This document shows, one piece after another, positions 42,707 through 51,734 of a DNA stretch of 64,000 bases. The translations under genes were made by a program, and so were the position numbers. The notes under the pieces are model-generated. The model did not search any database. It was not told where the DNA came from and saw only the letters and a list, made by a program, of their open reading frames with translations. Positions within the stretch are counted from its first letter, which is position 1. The number at the start of each line of letters is the position of its first letter. The stretch is from NCBI GenBank assembly GCA_019459085.1, contig JAIBEW010000026.1, positions 1-64,000 on the forward strand. Direction: 5' to 3'. This DNA is from Kaistella sp. (GTDB lineage: Bacteria; Bacteroidota; Bacteroidia; Flavobacteriales; Weeksellaceae).

Positions 42707-43404
42707 TTGCAGAAGATTTCCTGGAAGGACACATCATTCTTCTCGACAAACCTTTAGACTGGACCAGTTTTCAGGCGGTGAATAAACTCAAATACAAACT
42801 CAAAAGCGAATTCGGTCTTCCGAAGAAATTCAAAATTGGTCATGCCGGAACCTTGGATCCGAGAGCCACAGGTTTACTCATCATCTGCACCGGAAAATTC
42901 ACCAAAAAAATTCCTGAAATTCAGGATGCGCCGAAAGAATATTTAACGGAAATCAAAATCGGCGTGCAGACCGAATCTTACGATACCGAAAAACCGGAAA
43001 TGCTCCATAAAGATTTTTCCCACATTTCGGAAGAGAACATCAACGAGGCTTTAAAAAAATTTTTAGGAGAAATCGACCAGAAACCGCCGGTTTTCTCGGC
43101 GATCATGATTGATGGACAACGCGCTTACGATCTCGCTAGAAAAGGTCAGGAAGTAGAAATGAAATTCCGGAAAACAACCGTTCATTATATTACAGAGGTT
43201 GAAATCGATTTGCCTTTCATCCGTTTTACCGTTGGCTGTTCGAAAGGAACCTACATCCGCAGTCTTGCGCACGATATCGGTCAGGAACTGGGAGTCGGCG
43301 CTTATCTTACCAATTTAAGAAGGACGAAAATCGGAGAATATACAGTTGAAAATGCTTCAGCTGAGCTGCTTGAAAACGAGTTCCGCTTTTCCGAAAATCA
43401 ATAA
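42703..43404 (+). CDS. truB: tRNA pseudouridine(55) synthase
   Basis: A 233-residue TruB that makes pseudouridine 55 in the T loop of tRNAs. The catalytic Asp lies in GHAGTLDPRATGLLIICTG (about residues 46-64). Also KPLDWTSFQAVNK at the N-terminus and FTVGCSKGTYIRSLAHDIG. The length is the shorter Bacteroidota form without a PUA domain. Confidence 0.95.
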   Translation: MIAEDFLEGHIILLDKPLDWTSFQAVNKLKYKLKSEFGLPKKFKIGHAGTLDPRATGLLIICTGKFTKKIPEIQDAPKEYLTEIKIGVQTESYDTEKPEMLHKDFSHISEENINEALKKFLGEIDQKPPVFSAIMIDGQRAYDLARKGQEVEMKFRKTTVHYITEVEIDLPFIRFTVGCSKGTYIRSLAHDIGQELGVGAYLTNLRRTKIGEYTVENASAELLENEFRFSENQ

Positions 43405-43433
43405 TTATCAGAGTCAAAACCGACTTTTATCAG

Positions 43434-44156
43434 ATGGAAAAAACCCGCATCAATAAATACCTTTCCGAAATCGGTTTCTGTTCCCGTCGGGAAGCCGACA
43501 GATTTCTGGAACAGGGCAGAATCACCGTCAACGGAACCGTGCCGGAAATGGGTACGAAAGTTTCCGAAGAAGATGAAATCTTTGTCGATGGCGTCTCCAT
43601 TAAAAAAAACGAAGAAGAACACATTTACATTGCCTTTAACAAGCCGGTCGGAATTGTCTGTACGACCGATACGAAGCGCGAAAAAAACAATATCATCGAC
43701 TTCATCAACCATCCCAAAAGGATTTTTCCGGTCGGAAGGCTCGATAAACCAAGTGAAGGACTTATTTTACTCACCTCAGACGGCGACATTGTTAATAAAA
43801 TCCTGCGCGCCAGAAATAATCACGAAAAGGAATACATTGTAAGAGTCGACAGGCCTATTACGCCGCAGTTTCTGCATAAAATGCGCAACGGAGTTCCCAT
43901 TCTGGATACCGTTACCAAAAAATGCGAAGTGGACCAGATTGACACGCTTTCTTTCCGTATCGTTCTGACTCAGGGTTTGAACCGACAGATCCGAAGAATG
44001 TGCGAATATTTAGGTTATGAAGTCAAAAAACTGAAACGGATCAGGATCATGAACATCAAACTGGATATGCCGGTCGGAAAATGGCGCGACTTAACCGCAG
44101 AAGAAATGAAAGAACTGGACCAGCTTCTGGAAGATTCTGCCAAAACGGTTGATTAG
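43434..44156 (+). CDS. rluF: 23S rRNA pseudouridine synthase RluF type
   Basis: A 240-residue RsuA/RluB/RluE/RluF-family enzyme. An N-terminal S4 domain (RINKYLSEIGFCSRREADRF) precedes the synthase domain with the catalytic Asp in PVGRLDKPSEGLILLTSDGD and the GLNRQIRRMCEYLGYEVKKL part. RluF modifies U2604 of 23S rRNA; other members of the subfamily are possible. Its end overlaps the convergent gene by 4 bp. Confidence 0.9.
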   Translation: MEKTRINKYLSEIGFCSRREADRFLEQGRITVNGTVPEMGTKVSEEDEIFVDGVSIKKNEEEHIYIAFNKPVGIVCTTDTKREKNNIIDFINHPKRIFPVGRLDKPSEGLILLTSDGDIVNKILRARNNHEKEYIVRVDRPITPQFLHKMRNGVPILDTVTKKCEVDQIDTLSFRIVLTQGLNRQIRRMCEYLGYEVKKLKRIRIMNIKLDMPVGKWRDLTAEEMKELDQLLEDSAKTVD

Positions 44157-45505
44157 TTTTTAAGATAAAGCCGCATCCTTGCTTCGTACTCAGGTTTCAG
44201 TTTCAGAAACTTCCAGATTTTTTTCTCATCAGGATTCGAGGTTCGGTAATAAATGATTTTATCGGCCGAATATTTGAAATACGGATGATTTTGAAGCCAC
44301 TCGGCAGGCGCCTCAACCAAAGTGTATTTCTGTACCTTGGAATCATCCAAAAAAGCAGTAGAAATTAATTTCTGCGCCAGATCTTTGTCAATATCATAAG
44401 TCTCTACGATTTGCTTCGTGTTTACAAAACCACCCAGTTTTTTGCGGAAACCGATCATCATTCCCGCACTTTTTTCATCCAAGCCAAATTCAATGAGCTG
44501 TCTGTAGGTAATTTGATTCAAATCAACTTTTGAAAAATCAGTTTTTACTGCATTTTCTGCCGGTTTTGATGAACTTTCCGCCGCAGTTTTCTTCATTGTC
44601 TCCACGTTCAGACGGATAAACGGTTTCAGTTCTTCAAATTTCTCCTCTGAAATCACAAAACAGTTTTTAATGTCTTCCAAGGATTTAAAACTTCCTTTTA
44701 AATTCCGTTCGCGGTAATTGAGGATGACCTGCGTTTGTTTTTCTGAAAATCCCAGTGCTTTCCAGCCTTCCGCGCCAATTACATTTGGATCAAAAACCTC
44801 ATAACTGATCTTTTCTTTTTCCGGATAACTGTATTTTGCAAAACCCGGTCGCGTTTGAACTGGCGTTTTTTCGGGAAGAAGTAAATACGGCGCCATCTGA
44901 CGGTAATTTTCTTCACTGATCACAAAACATTCTTTGAATTTTTCTTTGCTGAGAAAGCTTCCGCCCAGATAATTTTTATACTTGATAATCGCTGCCGCCT
45001 GTTTTTCTGAAAAACCCATCTTTTCAAACTCAACGGCAGAAAAATGGTCGGGATTGAATTTTCCCGGGATGTTAAGATGCTTGTTTTTATCTTTCTGATA
45101 ATTTCCAAAAGAAGAGCTGTAGGAAGTCTTTTTTCCGGGTGAAGTTTCGGGCAAAAGAAGGTAAGGCTCCATTTCCTCAAATTTTTCTTCGGAAATCACG
45201 TAGCATTTCTTCAGTTCATCTTTTGAGGAGAAACTTCCACCCAGAAGATCCTTGTATTTCAGAATCGTGGCGGCCTGTTTTTCCGAGAAACCCATTTCCA
45301 TCCATTGCGTCTGTTCCAGATCGTTCGGATTGAATTTTGTGAAGGTTTTTTGGTCTTTTTCTACAAAGTGAAGTGCAGTTGGGGGCGTGTTTTGCGCAGG
45401 CGGATCATTTCTGTAATAAAAAAGTGCTGCTACAATAATGATTCCCGCGGCAGAGAAAGCAAGAAAGTACTTTTTGCTGTCTGTAAACTTAAGTTTTGAT
45501 TTCAT
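44153..45505 (-). CDS. Helix-hairpin-helix repeat protein
   Basis: A 450-residue protein with one N-terminal membrane anchor (about residues 13-27), so the rest is periplasmic or surface. Then at least three ComEA-like helix-hairpin-helix units separated by linkers, each with FSEKQAATILKYK...GGSF...VISEEKFEEM-type sequence (about residues 65-120, 153-208 and 240-296), and a fourth divergent unit around 320-390. HhH units bind DNA in ComEA; here repeat number and membrane anchoring suggest a DNA-binding or scaffold role, not proven. Overlaps rluF's end by 4 bp. Confidence 0.82.
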   Translation of the reverse strand: MKSKLKFTDSKKYFLAFSAAGIIIVAALFYYRNDPPAQNTPPTALHFVEKDQKTFTKFNPNDLEQTQWMEMGFSEKQAATILKYKDLLGGSFSSKDELKKCYVISEEKFEEMEPYLLLPETSPGKKTSYSSSFGNYQKDKNKHLNIPGKFNPDHFSAVEFEKMGFSEKQAAAIIKYKNYLGGSFLSKEKFKECFVISEENYRQMAPYLLLPEKTPVQTRPGFAKYSYPEKEKISYEVFDPNVIGAEGWKALGFSEKQTQVILNYRERNLKGSFKSLEDIKNCFVISEEKFEELKPFIRLNVETMKKTAAESSSKPAENAVKTDFSKVDLNQITYRQLIEFGLDEKSAGMMIGFRKKLGGFVNTKQIVETYDIDKDLAQKLISTAFLDDSKVQKYTLVEAPAEWLQNHPYFKYSADKIIYYRTSNPDEKKIWKFLKLKPEYEARMRLYLKN

Positions 45506-45582
45506 CTCTTTAGTCTGACAGGTGAAAATTGAAGCAAGCTAAATTCAGGAAAAGATAAAAATCATTCTCTTGAAGGAAAAAC

Positions 45583-45927
45583 TCAGGTTTCGGTTTTTTC
45601 GACCAGAGAATCTTTTAATTTCAGCAATTCAGCTTTTACAAATTGAAGTCGGTCAATCATGCTGATGGTTTCAGAAATCTTGGAGTTGGTGGTGAGTGCC
45701 ACTCTGGCTCCGTCCAGGGTATACCCTTTTTCTTTCACCAGGTGATAAATCATTTTCAGATTTTTAATGTCTTCCGGAGTAAAATACCGGTTTCCTTTTT
45801 TGTTTTTTTTAGGTCTGATGATGGGGAATTCCTGCTCCCAGTAACGTATCAATGAGGCGTTTACGTCGAAAGCTTTCGCCACTTCGCCGATGGAGTAATA
45901 AAGTTTGTCTGGTAAATTAAGATTCAT
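45583..45927 (-). CDS. MerR family transcriptional regulator
   Basis: A 114-residue regulator: an N-terminal MerR winged helix-turn-helix (YYSIGEVAKAFDVNASLIRYW then FTPEDIKNLKMIYHLV) and a short coiled-coil dimer helix (about 80-110). No ligand-binding domain is visible. It is between the HhH gene and the helicase gene on the minus strand, with a two-part promoter upstream. Confidence 0.9.
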   Translation of the reverse strand: MNLNLPDKLYYSIGEVAKAFDVNASLIRYWEQEFPIIRPKKNKKGNRYFTPEDIKNLKMIYHLVKEKGYTLDGARVALTTNSKISETISMIDRLQFVKAELLKLKDSLVEKTET

Positions 45928-45946
45928 TTTGAAAATAGTGCAGAAA

Positions 45947-45980
45947 CAAAATTACATAAAAATTGGATTTAAAAACACAA
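45947..45980 (-). promoter_or_regulatory. Promoter of the MerR gene
   Basis: Minus-strand TTG (45978-45980), 23-base spacer, TAATTTTG (45947-45954), 20 nt before the ATG. Spacing identical to that of the array-repeat promoters. Confidence 0.55.
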
Positions 45981-45996
45981 ATTTTTGTGTTAAAAA

Positions 45997-47304
45997 TTAA
46001 TAGGCAATCTCGATTTTCAGTTTTTTGTTTTTGAGCCTTTCATTCTCGAGTTTTTTAAGCAGCGGAACTACTTTTTGACGGTTCACCGCGACATAAGAAG
46101 TGGTGTCTTTAACTTCAATAAGGCCGATATCTTCTTTTTCAAGACCTCCTTTTTTAATGAGAAATCCAACGATATCCACTTTGTTCACCTTGTCTTTTTT
46201 TCCGGCACTGATGTAAACGGTTAGATTTGGCGTTTTTTCAGGAATTTTGTATTTGTTCGTGAGGCTTTCTTCCGGCGTGTTGTTTTTTATGAAAGGGAAT
46301 TTTTCGTCTTCGGTCATGATCAGATACACAAAACCTTTTGCATTCATTCTGGCAGTACGTCCGTTGCGGTGGATGAAAGCATCTTCTTTCGGAGGCAGCT
46401 GATAATGAACAATTGATTCCACTTCCGCAATGTCGAGACCGCGCGACGCCAAATCGGTCGTGATGAGAATTCTTGAAGAATCATTTCTGAATTTGAGCAG
46501 TGCGCGTTCGCGTTCGTCCTGTTCCATTCCGCCGTGAAAAGTTTCGCGGGAAATTCCTTTCTCGCGCAAAAGTTCAGAAATACGGTCAACCGCATCGCGG
46601 TGGTTACAGAAAATCAGGCATCTTTTGTTGCCAATTTTGCAGAGCAGATTAAAAAGCGTGTCCAGTTTTTCTTCCGAAGTCGTCATGACCTTCCGGAGCT
46701 GTAAATCCGGTTTTGATGCCAGAACTTTTAGAAAATCTACGGTTTCGGGGTTTTTCATGCCGGTAAACGTTGGAATTTCCGGCATCGCTGTCGCGGAAGT
46801 CAGAATTCTTTGGGAAAGATTCTCCATGGAACTGATGATGAAATCCATATCGTCGTGGAAACCGAATTCAAGCGCTTTATCGAACTCGTCCAGCACCATC
46901 GTTTCAATGGAATCGGGATCGAAATTGTCGTTTTTTAAATGGTAGGCAATTCTTCCGGGCGTTCCAATTATTAAAGCAGGAGCTTCGGTCAGGTTATTTT
47001 TTTCGATTTTTTTATCGTGTCCGCCGTAGCAAACTGTCACTTTGAAGTCGGTACCCATCGATTTGAAAACCTGCTCGATCTGTAAAGCCAGTTCGCGCGA
47101 CGGTGCCAGAACAATCGCCTGGATTCCTGAAACATCGCGGCGCAGATTCCGGAGCACAGGAAATAAAAAACCTAGCGTTTTCCCCGAACCTGTAGGAGAT
47201 AAAAGGATAAGGTCTTTGCCTTTTCCGGTGGCTTTGTAAGCGGATTTCTGCATCTGATTCATGTCCTGAATCTGCAGATTTTCATAAACTGACTGTAATT
47301 CCAT
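45997..47304 (-). CDS. DEAD/DEAH-box RNA helicase
   Basis: A 435-residue ATP-dependent RNA helicase. Motif I is SPTGSGKT, motif Ib GTPGRI, motif II is DEFD rather than DEAD, motif III SAT, and motif VI HRNGRTARMNA. The C-terminal part (about 340-435) resembles the DbpA RNA-binding domain, which would direct it to 23S rRNA, but this is inference. The start ATG at 47302-47304 follows its promoter box by only a few bases. Confidence 0.88.
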   Translation of the reverse strand: MELQSVYENLQIQDMNQMQKSAYKATGKGKDLILLSPTGSGKTLGFLFPVLRNLRRDVSGIQAIVLAPSRELALQIEQVFKSMGTDFKVTVCYGGHDKKIEKNNLTEAPALIIGTPGRIAYHLKNDNFDPDSIETMVLDEFDKALEFGFHDDMDFIISSMENLSQRILTSATAMPEIPTFTGMKNPETVDFLKVLASKPDLQLRKVMTTSEEKLDTLFNLLCKIGNKRCLIFCNHRDAVDRISELLREKGISRETFHGGMEQDERERALLKFRNDSSRILITTDLASRGLDIAEVESIVHYQLPPKEDAFIHRNGRTARMNAKGFVYLIMTEDEKFPFIKNNTPEESLTNKYKIPEKTPNLTVYISAGKKDKVNKVDIVGFLIKKGGLEKEDIGLIEVKDTTSYVAVNRQKVVPLLKKLENERLKNKKLKIEIAY

Positions 47305-47308
47305 GCTG

Positions 47309-47316
47309 CAAAGTTA
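47309..47316 (-). promoter_or_regulatory. Promoter -7 box of the helicase gene
   Basis: TAACTTTG on the minus strand matches TAnnTTTG, ending 4 nt before the ATG. If used, the transcript would be nearly leaderless. Confidence 0.45.
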
Positions 47317-47390
47317 AGCCAAAGGCGGTAAAGATGAATTTATTTCTGGATAATTCCTGACAGAAGCTTCAATATCTGAAAATAATACCG

Positions 47391-47398
47391 TATTTTTG
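47391..47398 (+). promoter_or_regulatory. Promoter -7 box of rpsA
   Basis: TATTTTTG matches TAnnTTTG, 120 nt before the S1 ATG, leaving a long AT-rich leader with a small GTTAA/TTAAC hairpin potential. Confidence 0.45.
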
Positions 47399-47518
47399 CA
47401 CCACTTTTTGTGGAAGCATTTGGCGAAGTTAAAATCTTAACAATTAACATCTTCCGTATTTTTCAAGAGCCACATTCAGCCAAAATTTGAAAAAGAAGGA
47501 ATACAAATTATTTTTATT

Positions 47519-49318
47519 ATGTCAGAAACGACAACAAAAGAAGAGGTTCTTATGAACCAGAACGTAGCACCTGAACAGTTTGACTGGGATTCTTTCGAAT
47601 CAGGTCTTGATGCAGATGCGAGAAAAGAAAAAAGCGATTTAGAAGAAATCTACAACGGTTCACTTAATAACCTACAGGACAATGACGTTCTTGTTGGTAG
47701 AGTAGTGAGATTAACCGATAAAGAAGCGATCGTTGACATCAACTTCAAATCTGAAGGGGTAATTTCTCTTAACGAATTCCGTTACAACCAAGGGCTTGCA
47801 GTAGGCGATGAAGTTGAAGTAATGGTAGACAGAAGAGAAGACAAATCAGGTCAGCTTCAGTTGTCTCACAAAAAAGCAAGAACGCTTAAAGCTTGGGACA
47901 GAGTAAACGAACTTCACGAAACAGGTGAAATCGTTAACGGTTTTGTTAAATCAAGAACCAAAGGTGGTATGATCGTAGACGTTCACGGTATTGAAGCTTT
48001 CTTACCGGGATCACAAATCGATGTGAAGCCAATTAAAGATTACGATCAGTTTGTTGGAAAAACAATGGAGTTCAAAGTTGTGAAAATCAACCCTGAGTTT
48101 AAAAACGTTGTAGTTTCTCACAAAGCGTTGATCGAAGCAGATCTTGAAGGTCAGAAAAGAGAAATCATCGGTCAGTTAGAAAAAGGACAGGTTCTTGAAG
48201 GAACTGTTAAAAATATTACTTCTTACGGGGTATTCGTAGATTTAGGTGGTGTTGATGGTTTAATCCACATTACTGACCTTTCTTGGAGCCGTGTGAACCA
48301 TCCTTCAGAAATTCTGGAAGACGGACAGACTGTAAAAGTGGTAATCCTTGATTTCGATGACGAGAAAACAAGAATCCAGTTAGGTATGAAACAGTTGGAG
48401 GCTCATCCTTGGGATGCTCTTTCTGCAGACCTTAAAATTGGTGATAAAGTAAAAGGAAAAGTAGTGGTTCTTGCAGATTATGGCGCATTCGTTGAGGTTG
48501 CTCCGGGTGTTGAAGGACTGATCCACGTTTCTGAAATGTCTTGGTCAACTCACTTAAGAAGTGCAGGTGATTTCGTAAAAGTTGGTGATGAAGTGGAAGC
48601 TGAAGTATTGACTTTAGATAGAGAAGACAGAAAAATCTCTTTAGGAATCAAGCAACTGAGCAAAGATCCTTGGGAAAATATCGAAACCAAATATCCAATC
48701 GGTTCAACTCACACAGGAACGGTAAGAAACTTTACCAACTTCGGTGTATTTGTTGAACTGGAAGAAGGAATTGACGGTCTTGTTTATATTTCAGACCTTT
48801 CTTGGACTAAAAAAATTAAGCACCCATCAGAATTCTGTGCAGTTGGGGATAAACTGGAAGTAATCGTTCTTGAATTGGATACCAATGCAAGAAGACTTTC
48901 TTTAGGTCACAAACAGTTACAGGAAAATCCTTGGGATAAATTTGAAACCAAATATGCTGAAGGAACTGTACACGCAGGAAAAGCAACAGAAGTATTCGAC
49001 AAAGGAGCTCAGGTTCAGTTCGAAGATGCTGAAGTAGAAGCTTTCTGCCCATCAAGATTACTGGAAAAAGAAGACGGTTCCAAAATCAAGAAAGGTGAAG
49101 ATGCTCAGTTCAAAGTAATTGAATTCAATAAAGAATTCAAAAGAGTAGTGGTTTCTCATACAGGAATCTTCAGAGACGAAGAAAAGAAAAACATGAGAGA
49201 ATCATCAGGATCTAACAAACCGGCAGGAAGCAGTTCAGGCAACGAAGAGAAATCAACGCTTGGAGACCTTGACGTTTTGGCAGAACTGAAAAAGAAAATG
49301 GAAGGAGGAGGAAACTAA
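47519..49318 (+). CDS. rpsA: 30S ribosomal protein S1
   Basis: A 599-residue S1, with at least five S1 RNA-binding repeats (each with a VxGxVxxxxxxGxFVxLxxxxxGLIHxSxLS pattern; e.g. LEGTVKNITSYGVFVDLGG and the repeat at about residues 395-465). The acidic N-terminal stretch and a charged, Ser/Asn-rich C-terminal tail are also typical. S1 helps mRNAs bind the 30S subunit, important in a genome that lacks strong Shine-Dalgarno sequences. A terminator follows. Confidence 0.95.
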   Translation: MSETTTKEEVLMNQNVAPEQFDWDSFESGLDADARKEKSDLEEIYNGSLNNLQDNDVLVGRVVRLTDKEAIVDINFKSEGVISLNEFRYNQGLAVGDEVEVMVDRREDKSGQLQLSHKKARTLKAWDRVNELHETGEIVNGFVKSRTKGGMIVDVHGIEAFLPGSQIDVKPIKDYDQFVGKTMEFKVVKINPEFKNVVVSHKALIEADLEGQKREIIGQLEKGQVLEGTVKNITSYGVFVDLGGVDGLIHITDLSWSRVNHPSEILEDGQTVKVVILDFDDEKTRIQLGMKQLEAHPWDALSADLKIGDKVKGKVVVLADYGAFVEVAPGVEGLIHVSEMSWSTHLRSAGDFVKVGDEVEAEVLTLDREDRKISLGIKQLSKDPWENIETKYPIGSTHTGTVRNFTNFGVFVELEEGIDGLVYISDLSWTKKIKHPSEFCAVGDKLEVIVLELDTNARRLSLGHKQLQENPWDKFETKYAEGTVHAGKATEVFDKGAQVQFEDAEVEAFCPSRLLEKEDGSKIKKGEDAQFKVIEFNKEFKRVVVSHTGIFRDEEKKNMRESSGSNKPAGSSSGNEEKSTLGDLDVLAELKKKMEGGGN

Positions 49319-49343
49319 TCCCGCTCATTTCTTTATAAAAATG

Positions 49344-49372
49344 ACGCATCACTACGGTGGTGCGTTTTTTTG
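49344..49372 (+). terminator. Intrinsic terminator after rpsA
   Basis: ACGCATCAC (49344-49352) pairs with GTGGTGCGT (49357-49365) with one mismatch, then a T run. Confidence 0.8.
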
Positions 49373-49417
49373 TGCCTGAATTTGGATGAAGGTCATACAA
49401 AACTTGACCGTATGTAT

Positions 49418-49446
49418 TCAAAAAAAACGCATCCTCAGATGCGTTT
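49418..49446 (-). terminator. Intrinsic terminator after speA
   Basis: AAACGCATC (49425-49433) and GATGCGTTT (49438-49446); on the minus strand a run of seven or more T follows. Confidence 0.85.
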
Positions 49447-49475
49447 GATGTGTTCTAAATCGATTTCAGAAAATA

Positions 49476-50867
49476 TTAATATCCCAAAAGTTTCAGGACT
49501 TCCTCAGGCTTCTGTTCTTCCCGAAAAACTTCATAGGTGAAATTTCCTTCCTCATCTTTGTCGATGAGGATATGCTTTGGCTGCGGCATCAGGCAGTGAT
49601 GAACACCGCCGTAACCTCCAATCGTTTCCTGATACGCACCGGTATGGAAAAAACCGATATAAAGCGGCTTTGTGTCGCTGAAAACAGGCAGATAAATAGC
49701 GTTCGTATGCTGTTCAGAATTGTAATAATCATCCGAATCGCAGGTCAGACCTCCTAAAAAGACTCTTTCATACGTATCTTCCCAGCGGTTCAGCGGAAGC
49801 ATGATGAAATGGCGCGAAATTGCCCACGTATCAGGAAGGGTAGTCATGAAAGACGAATCGATCATATTCCATTTTTCCCTGTCGTTCTGTCTTTTTTGCG
49901 AAATGATTTTGTAAAGATGGCCGCCGCTTTCGCCAACGGTAAAACTCCCGAATTCAGTGTAGATATTTGGTTCTTCAACACCTTCTTCTTCACATAATTT
50001 CTTGATCTGCGACACGATTTCTTTCACCATATACTGGTAATCGTAATCGAAATTCAGAGAAGTTTTAATAGGAAAACCGCCGCCGATATTCAGGGAATCC
50101 ACTTCCGGCGCAATTTTTTTCAGTCGTGCGTAAACACGCAGACATTTATACAGTTCATTCCAGTAATAAGCGGTATCCTTGATTCCGGTATTGATGAAAA
50201 AATGCAGCATTTTCAGCCTTGCATTCGGGTGTTCCGCTATTTTCTGACTGTAATAAGGGATAATATCTTTGTATCCGATTCCTAGTCGCGATGTATAAAA
50301 TTCAAATTTCGGCTCCTCTTCAGAAGCGATTCTGATCCCGATATTGAAGGTAGAATCAATGCTTTCTGTGAGTTTATCGAGTTCACGGTAATTATCGAGA
50401 ATTGGAGTGATATTTTCGAAGCCACTGTTGATCAGATCTGAAATTTTCGCCAGATAATCATCGGTCTTAAAACCGTTGCAGATCACTTCCACCGTTTTGT
50501 CGAATTTGCCTTTGTCGTAAAGCGATTTTACAATGTCCATATCATACGCCGATGACGTTTCCAGGGAAATGTCATTTTTCAGCGCTTCTTCCAGAACGAA
50601 GGCAAAATGGCTCGATTTGGTGCAGTAGCAGTATCGGTACCCTTTCTTATACTCGTTTTTTTCGATCGCTTCCTTGAACCAGGCTTTAGCGCGCTGAATG
50701 TTCGTAGAGATTTTCGGCAGATAATTAAATTTCAAAGGCGTTCCAAACTTTTCCACCACCTCCATTAAAGGGATGTCGTGAAATTGTAATGTATTTTCCG
50801 CGACGTTGAATTCTTCGGTCGGGAAATACAGAGTCTGGTCAATAAGTTCTGAATATTTAATTTTCAT
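49476..50867 (-). CDS. speA: Arginine decarboxylase (PLP, ODC-like fold)
   Basis: A 463-residue type III PLP decarboxylase, most like biosynthetic arginine decarboxylase of Bacteroidota (arginine to agmatine, a polyamine precursor). The PLP-binding Lys is in YCTKSSHF (about residue 84), GGGFPIKTS (about 260) is the phosphate-binding loop, and CDSDDYY (about 377) is the active-site Cys block. Shorter than the E. coli type SpeA (about 630 residues), as usual for this group. Other decarboxylases of the same fold cannot be excluded. Confidence 0.85.
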   Translation of the reverse strand: MKIKYSELIDQTLYFPTEEFNVAENTLQFHDIPLMEVVEKFGTPLKFNYLPKISTNIQRAKAWFKEAIEKNEYKKGYRYCYCTKSSHFAFVLEEALKNDISLETSSAYDMDIVKSLYDKGKFDKTVEVICNGFKTDDYLAKISDLINSGFENITPILDNYRELDKLTESIDSTFNIGIRIASEEEPKFEFYTSRLGIGYKDIIPYYSQKIAEHPNARLKMLHFFINTGIKDTAYYWNELYKCLRVYARLKKIAPEVDSLNIGGGFPIKTSLNFDYDYQYMVKEIVSQIKKLCEEEGVEEPNIYTEFGSFTVGESGGHLYKIISQKRQNDREKWNMIDSSFMTTLPDTWAISRHFIMLPLNRWEDTYERVFLGGLTCDSDDYYNSEQHTNAIYLPVFSDTKPLYIGFFHTGAYQETIGGYGGVHHCLMPQPKHILIDKDEEGNFTYEVFREEQKPEEVLKLLGY

Positions 50868-51054
50868 GTTTTCGTGCTCGTGTTACGGTTCGGAATGCAA
50901 ATTTGGTAAAAAAAGTTGGTTTTAAAGGTAAAAATTTTTGTTAATGGCAGTTACGGCACTTCATTAATACTCAATTAAAGATGTATTGCATAATGAGTGA
51001 AATTCCGACATTTCTTGAAGAAGTTTCCGAGAATTTTTCAACGTCCGGCTTTTT

Positions 51055-51675
51055 TCATTGATGGGAGATAAAAACAACGAGATCGCCACTTTCATAACGG
51101 ATCACCACCGTTCCTTCCGCAGCAAAATTCCGGGTTCCGATTTTTTGGGTAAGTTGAAGGTTTTCACTGTTCAGCGGCCAGTTTAAACCCGAAGTAGTAA
51201 TGTTACCGGCTGTGGGAAAAGGAAAAAGTGAAATGATTTTACCTTTTGCCTGTTCCAGGACCAGATGTTTCGGCGCAAAATAATAGGTGGAAAATTCATC
51301 AACGAAGGTAATGTCCATGTCACCTTTGAATAGAAAAGCAACCGTCAGATTTCCGAGAAAATGATCCATTTCGCCGCCGCTGCCGCCATATACATCCACT
51401 TTTTTAAAGCCTTTTTCCTTAATGATTTCCAAAGATTTCTGAAAATCGGTTTTATCCTGATCCGGGGTGTAAATAAATTTTTCGTTGTAAATGCTTTCGT
51501 CGGCACCTGAATGAGAATCAAAGTCACCGGAAATAAAATCGAGCCGCTCAAAAGGAAAATTTTTCTCTTTCAGATAGTGAAAAGCTCCGTCAGAACAGGC
51601 GATAAGGTCATAATCTTCTGTTTCCGGAAGATTTTGGGGCGGAATTCCGTTGATGAAAAGTAGGGCTTTTTTCAT
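51055..51675 (-). CDS. thiN: Thiamine pyrophosphokinase
   Basis: A 206-residue enzyme transferring pyrophosphate from ATP to thiamine to make TPP. Conserved: ISGDFDSHSGA near residue 48, YTPDQDKTDFQKSLEII (about 70-86) and GGSGGEMDHFLGN (about 97-109). Length normal. No thiamine riboswitch is seen in the short gap upstream, so it may be co-transcribed with the cobalamin gene 60 bp upstream. Confidence 0.92.
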   Translation of the reverse strand: MKKALLFINGIPPQNLPETEDYDLIACSDGAFHYLKEKNFPFERLDFISGDFDSHSGADESIYNEKFIYTPDQDKTDFQKSLEIIKEKGFKKVDVYGGSGGEMDHFLGNLTVAFLFKGDMDITFVDEFSTYYFAPKHLVLEQAKGKIISLFPFPTAGNITTSGLNWPLNSENLQLTQKIGTRNFAAEGTVVIRYESGDLVVFISHQ

Positions 51676-51734
51676 TGTAGTTTAAAGCACGAAAAGAAAA
51701 AGATTAAATGGAAATTTGAAGAAAATAAAGTGTT

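Noticed and set aside
51676-51734. TPP riboswitch in front of the thiamine pyrophosphokinase gene
   Set aside because: The gap is only 59 bp and lacks the conserved CUGAGA-type core.
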